From: Dasyornis broadbenti
Lineage: Eukaryota > Chordata > Aves > Passeriformes > Dasyornithidae
DNA length: 64,000 nucleotides
Assembly: GCA_013397935.1 (NCBI GenBank)
Contig: VZRN01011464.1
Coordinates: forward strand, 3,720,081-3,784,080
Reading direction: 5' to 3'
A model generated the notes under the pieces. The model worked only from the letters and a program-made list of their open reading frames with translations, made no database searches and was not told the origin of the DNA. A program made the translations under genes and the position numbers. Positions within the stretch are counted from its first letter, which is position 1. Every line of letters begins with the position of its first letter. Shown piece after piece: positions 56,104 to 64,000 of this stretch.

Positions 56104-58669
56104 GTAAGATCATTGTTGATTTACTATCAGTTCTCTAGCTTTATTAGTACATAGTAGCAACACAGAAAGGAATACGGATTTATATTTGCAACTTCCGTGT
56201 ATGGTAGTGATCACCAGTTTATGGTAGATTATACAGGACCTTGTTTGAAATTTGAATTTTTTGAATCATCCCTACCTTGCTACCAGCCTACATGGCTGTC
56301 TGTGCAGCTCCTAAGAAAAAAGTGTACTGTGGTGGCATCAAAAATAGCACAGCGTAGTAAAGTCTTTGAGTAGAAAAGAAATAAAACAGCTCAAGATTTT
56401 TTAGAGATTTTCCACTATGTTGGGAAAAGAATTAATTTACCTGGGTTTTTTTATGTCATAAAATGGTGCCTACAGTAAATTACTAAAGGACTGATAGGAA
56501 ACTACAGTGTTTTTCGTTTTCAAGCTCCAGTCCACTGCATTAAAATCTCATACCGTTTGACTGCCTCATAGGTATCTTGGGGATAACTGAAACTCCATAA
56601 TTCTGTTTAATTGATATGAAGGATAGTCGGACTTTGCAAGACAAGTTTACGTGTTGGCGTAAATAACTTGTGACAGTTCAAGGTCTTTCAAGCCTGATTC
56701 TGTCTTACCCTGCTCCAAGGCCCTGCCATCCTTGGCTTTAAAAAATAATGATGTCTAAGTCTGGAGTGACATGATGGAGAACCACTAACCTGCTTGAAGG
56801 TTTGAGTCACTCCCATGCAATTTCAGAAGTTTTTCCCTGCATTGCTAATAGAATTGGCACTGCCAGGCTGAACTCTGAACACTGAAAAACTCCTCTCCCT
56901 TTGGTGTAAGGAAAATGTCCATAGCTTCTGTGGGAAGCTCAGTGCTTTGGGGCTGGGCCCTAACTGACTCAACATTTGCCAACAGCTTGAAAATAGTTTT
57001 GAACCACCTTGTCTTCCTAAATAAGTATCTTAGCCAAATCTCTGTATGGACAAGTGAAAATGTAGCCGTTTGTGAATTATTACTGATTTTCTTTAATGGA
57101 CATTTAATCATATATATTGGGCTATATATTACTGGGTTTAGTACTTTTTCAAAAAGAGAGAAAACAGTAACAGCCAAAAACATAACACGGCCCAATGTGA
57201 TAACATGCCAAATATTTCATGTTTATAAGCAAAGTTTTGTGAAGAGTTCTTTTACAAAACTATGCCTTGGTAATATTTCTTCCTATGATCACTGACAATA
57301 TATTAATAAATAAAGTGAGTAAAAATATTGTTCTGAAGGCAGGAATAGCCAAAGGCTCAAGCCTGGATTTCAGCACTTGACCCACAAGGAGTAAGACCAT
57401 GAAACTCCAGGAGAAATTGTTCCTTATTAAATCTGTATGACTTGTTAGCCCTAGTCCTGGATCCAGGACTTAGTCCCAACAAGCTCCCTAATATTGAATA
57501 CAAATTAATATAGCTGGGCACATCTCTCAGCTGTGAGTATTAAAAGCAGTGTGTTGTTTACTGTTAATTGCCACAGCTGGTGGTTGAATACTTAGCACTG
57601 GGGCACAGGGGAGCAGGAACATGTGCATCAGGCATTTTGGTTTCAGCCAATGTGGTTAATTTAAGAACAGAACATGGGAGAAGAGTAACACACAGTGAGT
57701 CAGGGATGAAGAAACTGTCCCTTAGTCCTTTTTTTCTGCTGGTTCCTGCCCTCAGACTGAGTTTCTGGGGACATGCCATCACTGTGCCACACCATAAAGG
57801 GAGCAGAGAGTGTAAATTTGTCTGAGTGAGAACTCAGTACAGAGATGCCGTCACCTGGACACTGGTATTCCTGGTCAGCAAGTTAGGCACAGGCCAAACA
57901 CACGCAGTGTGCTGAGCTTGTGTAGTGTAACCAGCATCAAGTGTGAGTTCTGGGCTCTAATTAGCATATGTTAATAGCTAGGACTGTTAACAGTTTTTGT
58001 TTTTTTACTCTTTAAAGCTCTAAGTAAAATAATAGGAGGAGCTGGTAGTTAGAAAATGCAAATTTTACTGTCAGTTCCACTGCCTTTTAGGCCCAGCTTA
58101 AAGCACAAAATATTGCTTTGTTGTTGTTAAAACATGCTAATAAAGATCCTCAGTGCTTTCCATCAATTATGTTATTTCTGGGCATGAATATCCTCATCCC
58201 AGTGTCTGCAGTGAGACCATAAATCTGTGAAGATAGGGACTGTGTCTTTATCTGTGGGTGCTACAGATGGTGATGATAATGTCTGGTACCTGGACAAAAC
58301 AAGAAAATAAATACTGTGTTACTGGAACATGTCTGTAGTAGAAGGAGCCGGTTTGCTCTAATCTAAAAGAGTATAACACTGAGATAGCTTCTCATCTAAG
58401 TAATTAACTGTGATCATAAGTATAATGAACAGTAATGTAAATTTAGGCCCTATTTCATTTGTATTTTGCAGAGAGACAAAAGGGCAAGCACAGGAAGAAG
58501 ATGTATGTGTACAATATGTATATAAAATCTCAACAGCTTAAGTTGTTGTTAAAGGAAGTCCGTACTTTGTAATGGATGTCAGAGCAACATAATTTTATTT
58601 ATACTTGAAGAAATATTTTTGAACTTACTGGATTTTAGTGAACATAAATCCATGTCCTTTCTGCTCCAG
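56104..58669 (+). other. RELN: Intron 24 (2.6 kb)
   Basis: No repeat or gene recognised. It ends in tgtcctttctgctccag. Confidence 0.75.
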
Positions 58670-58852
58670 GCACCCCTGAGAGGTCTCATTCCATCCTGCT
58701 GCAATATTCTGTCAATGGTGGCATCACTTGGCACCTGATAGATGAGTTTTACTTCACGCAGACCACAGATGTCCTCTTTATTAACGTTCCCCTGCCCTAT
58801 GCAGCCCAAAGCAATGCAACGCGCTTCAGGCTCTGGCAACCTTACAACACTG
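58670..58852 (+). CDS. RELN: Reelin window exon 25: repeat 4B Asp-box
   Basis: A 183 bp exon, phase 1 in and phase 1 out, between ttctgctccag and gtaagg. It encodes TPERSHSILLQYSVNGGITW, HLIDEFYFTQTTDVLFINV and PYAAQSNATRFRLWQPYNT. The Asp-box is SVNGGITW. NAT is a potential N-glycosylation sequon. FRLWQP replaces the FRWWQP seen in the other B subrepeats. Approximately human residues 1874-1935. Confidence 0.96.
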
Positions 58853-60200
58853 GTAAGGAAGAGACACCCCTGGGAATCCAGGTCCATGCTTGCACAGCTC
58901 AGCATCCCTAAGAGAGTGGAATTTTTAACAGTTATGGAGAGTCTTAAAACATGGAGGATTTGTGTTTGAACTCCTTCAATTAAAATTACTGCAGGATTAT
59001 GTTTACTCTTCTTATAAAGCAGTTGAATGTTTTAAAGTGAAAGTATCTGATATTCCTGAATTGTGTGCAGAAAACCATCAGCTTTGGCCCTGTGGGGAGT
59101 AGGAGATCAAGCAACACCAATAAAGTTAACTTCACTCAGGTTCTTCTCGTTATTTTTAATGGACCTGATTCTCACTTACACTAAGGCCCCATTAGGATGC
59201 TCCAATTATACAAAAGTGTCCCAAGCGTCAATGGGAACTGGGTCTACCTTACTCAGAATTAACTAGGCATTAAAAACCCATTTAGAAAGAGTATGTAGTG
59301 AGCAGTTAATCTTTTGATTAAATTGTAAAGGACTGGAAAACCACAAGAGAAATGCAGCTCATTCCTCCTGATTACAGCTGTGCCAGCTGAAGGAAGCTCT
59401 CCTCTGCTGTCAGTTTCTCTGAGCACATTTCCTAGCAGAAACTGACATTAACAGCTCTAAAGAATTCCAGCAATCATTTAGACATGGTGGTTCAGCAACA
59501 GTTTATTCCATGTAGGCAAATTCCTAGCATACCCCTAACAAAAAAAAGCAAATTCAAATCTGGTCCTGACAATCCAGTCTTAGTTCATTCTTCTGACATG
59601 TCTTGACTAAAACAATTATCTAAACTTTTCCCTGATCAACTCAAACACTTTTAGATAGATGAAAAAATGTTACACAAAAGATCTGTCAATTTAATCCTTC
59701 CTCTTCAGTTTGAGAATACCAATTTTCTGACATATATGAATACATAATCCATTGGAGAGAAGGAGTTTCAGAGTTTCCTTCTCTATGGAAGAATTCCTCC
59801 CAGGCAAACACAAGCTGCTGAGCGCAAGGATGTAGAATGAAATTGCACTTTCAGGCTGCTTGGACTCTGTAGCAACTGCTCATTTAGATGATTCTTAACT
59901 GAAGAAGACGATGACAGAGTTTCAAAGTAAATGTGATTTCAATAGAAGATAATTTTTCAATGCACATTGTTTTTCACTCTTCATTTTGCTGTGACTTCTA
60001 TAATTTTTAGGGAATAAAAGTTAATTCCACAGGGTCAGGCTGCAGAGCAGTATGGGGACTACTTTCATGGAAAGTGAAAATAGTGAACCCACACTTTTAG
60101 CACCCTCTTCTCCACATAATCCATGAATACTGGCTGCTGTTCAGCTCTCTAATAATAGTAGTATTAGGTCTTAATAAGAATATTTCGCTTTTCTTTATAG
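58853..60200 (+). other. RELN: Intron 25 (1.35 kb)
   Basis: A possible ancient amniote repeat fragment lies at about 59163-59260 (see findings). Otherwise nothing recognised. It ends in gcttttctttatag. Confidence 0.7.
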
Positions 60201-60372
60201 GCAAAAAAGAAGAAATCTGGATTATTGATGACTTCATTATTGACGGAAATAACCTAAAGAATCCCATTATCCTTTTGGATACCTTTGACTTCGGTCCTAA
60301 AGAGGACAACTGGTTTTTCTATCCTGGTGGAAACATTGGGCTTTATTGCCCATATTCATCTAAAAGAGCTCC
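60201..60372 (+). CDS. RELN: Reelin window exon 26: end of repeat 4B, start of repeat 5A
   Basis: A 172 bp exon, phase 1 in and phase 2 out, between tttctttatag and gtaaga. It encodes KKEEIWIIDDFIIDGNN, NPIILLDTFDFGPKEDNWFF and YPGGNIGLYCPYSSKRA. IWIIDD is the repeat 4B version of the W-A-I-D-D signature. LDTFDFGPKEDNW opens repeat 5. Approximately human residues 1935-1992. Confidence 0.95.
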
Positions 60373-60451
60373 GTAAGATTCTCTCAGCAATACAGCAGAA
60401 AGATGTAACTTTGTAAACTGAGTCTGAAGCACTCCTTTCCTTTATTTACAG
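60373..60451 (+). other. RELN: Intron 26 (79 bp)
   Basis: The shortest intron in the window, with GT-AG ends and a clear pyrimidine tract (ctcctttcctttatttacag). Confidence 0.93.
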
Positions 60452-60554
60452 GGAAGAAGATTCAGCTATGGTATTTGTTTCAAATGAAGTTGGAGAGCAC
60501 TCCATTACCACAAGGGACCTGAGTGTGAATGAAAATACTATCATCCAATTTGAG
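60452..60554 (+). CDS. RELN: Reelin window exon 27: repeat 5A strand
   Basis: A 103 bp exon, phase 2 in and phase 0 out, between tttatttacag and gtactt. It encodes EEDSAMVFVSNEVGEHSITT and RDLSVNENTIIQFE. It corresponds to the second half of exon 14 in repeat 3A, and both end in phase 0 after QF(K/E). Approximately human residues 1993-2027. Confidence 0.96.
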
Positions 60555-63084
60555 GTACTTGTCCTCAGAAAGTTGTTTTGCCTTTTGCTTCATATTCTTC
60601 CATGTTCTGCTCTGGTGTATTTGCCCAGCTGTTCTCAGTGCCAAGTAGAGAAACCTGTCTAATTTCCTCTCTAATTGCTTTGGCATTTCTTTCCCTCATA
60701 TGAATGCATCATGATGATTTTAATACACAGATATGGGAAATACCTGCCTCAAAGTCTTCTGCTTTCTTACCTAAATTACTACTTTGTCCATGCCTATATA
60801 CTTTCACTGATGGTATTAAAGTCCATATCCTATAAGTTGGAGAGTCACCATTGGCAGGCAAGAGAATGAGCAAAATATAATGAGGGTCCAGACTGCCACT
60901 TCACAGCCTGCTCAAGGTAAGAGTGCAGCATTTTCACAAGCTGACCAGTGGAGAGCTACAACTTCATCTGGGACTGTAGAAAATAACTTTTCATACCTGC
61001 TGGCTTAACTGCAGTGTTGAACTTTCTCAGAGAGACAAGCTTCTGCCTTCCTTTTGCTTCTGCCCATATTGTAGATGCTCTAAATGAAACTGTTTTTTGG
61101 CTATCATGGCCTGAAGTCATCCCATCTTAGGGAGTTAATTAAACCTCATGAATTAAACCTCATGAATAAGGAGCATATTTTTGTATTTCTCATATAGTCA
61201 GTGGAAACAGGAACCCCAGTGACACACAGAGTCTAAACTAAACTGTGTTTCTGATTTTTCCTAGAATCTAAACTGTGCATTGGCTAGGGCAGCTATTGAT
61301 GGGAGTAACCAGTTAGTCTAGTACTTACTAGTTTAGAGAGGTCATTGTACTGCCATTAAGAAATTGGAAAAGAATCTGGTATGTAAATTGCCATGCCGCA
61401 GTTACCAGGCGGCTTTTAACAAAAATGTAGCATGTTGTAGCATTAATATGAGCTACATAATCATCAGCAAATTATACAAGTTTTTAAAAATTACTACAAT
61501 GATACTAAGGATTTTCCAAGAAAATTAGGTTTAGCTGTTTACTCATGCACCCTTCAATTTGTCAGGCAACTAGTTCATAAATTATTGAATGCAAACCATT
61601 TTCTGTTTTAAAATATAGATTACAGCCTGTAGAACAAAAATGTTTGAGGTCACTTTAAGATATTCATAAGCCTTCTGAGCATTAACTCATAAAATCTACA
61701 TGTTTATTTCCATATGTGGTAAGAACATCATTTTCAGCTCACGTTTTTGAGAACATTAGTGTAAATGAAGGAGTCATGCATAATGCAGTGGAGTTTCTTT
61801 CTGTGTCTCAAAAGTCAAAACCTATATTGGGTCAAGCATCTCTCTAAGCTTCCAGATGAGTAGACAACCCTTCTAGTCAAATATAGGTTGATGGGACTCA
61901 TGTGCATTGAAGAGTGATGAAGGAAATCTGATGTAGGATACACTTTCAATGTTCATGCACAGTTCTAAGTATTACTGCATTTTAGAAATAAATAGATTTT
62001 CATTACAGAACAGCATGCTAGAAAGACACTTCTTTTTTTGATACAAGGATACATAAAAATATCAAACTGTTACATAGTTTTAATACAGGCTTTATATTTC
62101 ATCAGCAATGGGGTTTTATTTGTTGTGTGGTAAGTACAGTACATCTTATTTTATACAATAGAGTCATTCTGTAAAAGAACTAATTTTTCTTCTTTTACAA
62201 ATGCAATTCGGAATTATAAGAGTATCTGAAGATAAATATCAATGTGAAAGAAAAGCAGACTAATTTTCATTGGTTGCGTGCAGAACATGTGTCTTAAGAG
62301 GTCTCAGATTCTGCCTTAAACATCTTGTATTTTTTTCAGTAGTAGAACTGGTTTTCATGTAAGTTTTCTGCCTTTTCTACTGTTTTTTATAATAGGAATC
62401 TTGTAAGCACAGCCTGAGAAGTCTGCCACTGCCAAACTAAGTTTTGGTGTGACATTGATTCTAAATCCAATCCAGCTGTGATGCTTTTTAATGCTGCCCT
62501 TGGGCTTTGCCATTATACATGAACAAATGGGTAGTGATTATGAAAGCTGAACATATTGAGGTGATAAGCTTTTTTTTTTTTTAATGTAACATAAAAGAGG
62601 ACCATAGTGAAGCTCAGTAATTAACAGCTCAGCATTAACAAATATTAATGTTTGCACTTCTTGTTTTAATATTCTGCTTTAAATAATGTACTTTTTTTTG
62701 ATGCTGTGATTACTTCAGTATCTGCCAGAGCACTACAAGAGCTGGTGCATTTGTTTCAGCAATGTTAACAGCTCTCCTTTGGGATTTGTCCAATTACTTT
62801 ACAGTTTTCTTTTAGTAGACGTTGTTGGGGATTTCTTATCACATTCATTTTATCATAAGTCATAGTGTGATATACTCATGGACAGGAGGGCAATGTGCAA
62901 GAGTTCATGTTCACATGCATGTTCTGAGTGCAACATCCCCATTGTTTATGGGTTCCCAAGTCACTATTTTCCTGGAAAAAACAAATACTGTACCACAAGG
63001 GAGAGGCTTACTAAGGTGGAGAATGATTGGGAGTGCCACAGCCTTCCCTGTGTCACCTCCTGTGTTTGATGCCTTGGCCCCCAG
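60555..63084 (+). other. RELN: Intron 27 (2.5 kb)
   Basis: AT-rich, with a T run at 62570-62582 and a short duplication of attaaacctcatgaat at 61137-61165. No gene found. It ends in gatgccttggcccccag. Confidence 0.75.
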
Positions 63085-63314
63085 ATCAATATCGGCTGCA
63101 CCACTGACAGCTCCTCTACTGACCCAGTGAAGTTGGAGTTCTCACGAGACCTGGGGGCCACCTGGCACCTGCTGCTCCCCTTGTGCTACAGCAGCAGCAG
63201 CCACCTCAGCTCCCTCTGCTCCACTGAGCATCACCCAAGCAGCACTTACTACGCAGGCACCACACAGGGCTGGAGGAGGGAGGTCATTCACTTCGGAAAA
63301 CTGCATCTCTGTGG
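63085..63314 (+). CDS. RELN: Reelin window exon 28: repeat 5A Asp-box and dimer cysteine
   Basis: A 230 bp exon, phase 0 in and phase 2 out, between tggcccccag and gtaagc. It encodes INIGCTTDSSSTDPVKLEFS, RDLGATWHLLLPLCY, SLCSTEHHPSSTYYAG and EVIHFGKLHLCG. The Asp-box is SRDLGATW. The Cys codon at 63310-63312 aligns, by counting from the annotated human BNR at about 2043, with the cysteine near 2101 reported to form the disulfide between reelin monomers. A run of Ser codons (agcagcagcagc) sits at about 63189-63200. The next exon should resume with xVRFRW outside the window. Confidence 0.96.
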
Positions 63315-64000
63315 GTAAGCGTCCAGCTTCTGATCCTTCCCAGCTGCTTGTTGCTTTGCTTTTACTTCTCTTTTTCACCCAAAATGTCATCCCAGCACAA
63401 GAGTGGTGGATAAGAACTGCAGAACTAAGGCAGACCAGATGACCAATTTTTCTCTGCTTTTTGCCCTGACTGTTAGCCGGTGTTCAGGTGATTCCCCAAA
63501 ACATGTTGTGCCTTATGCTGATGTAGAATAACCACAGGTAATTTCCTATTACCTATGTATTTAATTGATGACTTTTTAATGGAAAGGGATTACTTGGTAA
63601 TATTAATGCAAAACTGACTGTTCTTAGAGTGCTTTGAGTGTTTACAGAACTGCATCAGCCATTTGAATTTACTGATGATATTCTTGCATGAAATTTGAGC
63701 TTTATTAGAAAATGCAGTAAAATGTGAGCTGGTTATAAGCTTGATTCTACTTCACTATGAGGAAATGGTCTGATCTAAATACTCACAGTTTCACTGTAAT
63801 ATTCTAAGAAAATTAACTGCTGCAGTCACTAGAAGCTTAGAGAGAAACAAATCAGGTTGGATGATAACACAGCATAGAAAAACAGTATGTGCTAGCAGGC
63901 ATAGTAATATGTAACTTTTCAAAGTGAAAACACTACTGTTTACTTTTTCAGGGATAAGTGTCATCCAGCATCAACTCACTTTATGTAAAAATCACACCAT
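63315..64000 (+). other. RELN: Intron 28 (partial, runs off window)
   Basis: AT-rich intronic sequence; no further exon or repeat seen. Confidence 0.75.

Larger units (their letters stand above)
1..64000 (+). other. RELN: RELN gene body, internal part (28 coding exons plus introns)
   Basis: The whole window lies inside one transcription unit read on the + strand. Reelin is a very large secreted glycoprotein that binds the lipoprotein receptors VLDLR and ApoER2 and signals through DAB1 to control neuronal positioning (established knowledge). Seen here: 28 exons with AG/GT borders whose phases all match, encoding the end of reelin repeat 1A through most of repeat 5A, with four complete EGF modules and nine Asp-box motifs of the form S-x-x-x-G-x-x-W. 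The gene continues beyond both window ends: the first exon has no start codon context and the last ends in phase 2 at a donor. Exon numbers below count within this window, not from the gene's 5' end. Confidence 0.97.

Noticed and set aside
1..64000. CRISPR arrays, operons, phage or other prokaryotic systems, tRNA and rRNA genes
   Set aside because: Spliced vertebrate gene structure throughout; no regularly spaced repeats, ribosome-binding sites or structural RNA signatures seen by eye.

Overview
The window is one long internal piece of a vertebrate gene on the + strand: RELN, which encodes the secreted matrix glycoprotein reelin. I find 28 consecutive coding exons between 1056 and 63314. Each is bounded by AG and GT, the reading phase is compatible across every junction, and there is no internal stop or frameshift. 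Spliced together they make 4,751 bp, about 1,583 residues. By my recollection of the human protein this corresponds to roughly residues 520-2104 (within a residue or two). The promoter, start codon, N-terminal F-spondin-like region, repeats 6-8, C-terminal basic tail and 3' UTR all lie outside the window.

The host is most likely a bird. The introns are compact, the recognisable interspersed repeats are CR1 LINEs of the avian type (34690-34960, 35558-36006 and an older one near 1855-2260), and I saw no Alu, B1 or L1 sequence. The protein is very close to mammalian reelin. I cannot name the species from the sequence alone.

Region by region: 1-1055 is intron. 1056-14490 carries reelin repeat 1 (subrepeat A from exon 1, EGF 1 in exons 4-5, subrepeat B in exons 5-7). 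14490-36260 carries repeat 2 (A in exons 7-10, EGF 2 in exons 10-11, B in exons 11-13). 36260-52240 carries repeat 3 (A in exons 13-16, EGF 3 in exons 16-17, B in exons 17-20). 52240-60235 carries repeat 4 (A in exons 20-22, EGF 4 in exons 22-23, B in exons 23-26). 60235-63314 carries most of repeat 5 subrepeat A (exons 26-28). Nine Asp-box (BNR) motifs, one per subrepeat, sit where the architecture predicts. The exons also encode two functionally known sites: the N-terminal proteolytic cleavage site (Pro-Ala, codons 36686-36691) and the cysteine that links reelin dimers (codon 63310-63312).

About 93 percent of the window is intron. It holds the CR1 pieces, one candidate old LTR-like insertion (about 40850-41340), TA/CA microsatellites, homopolymer runs, and several stretches that read like conserved regulatory DNA (inference only). 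I found no second gene, tRNA, rRNA, CRISPR array or bacterial-type system. The most interesting pattern I can show directly is that intron positions recur between reelin repeats in an alternating way, with clear exceptions, which records how the repeats were duplicated.
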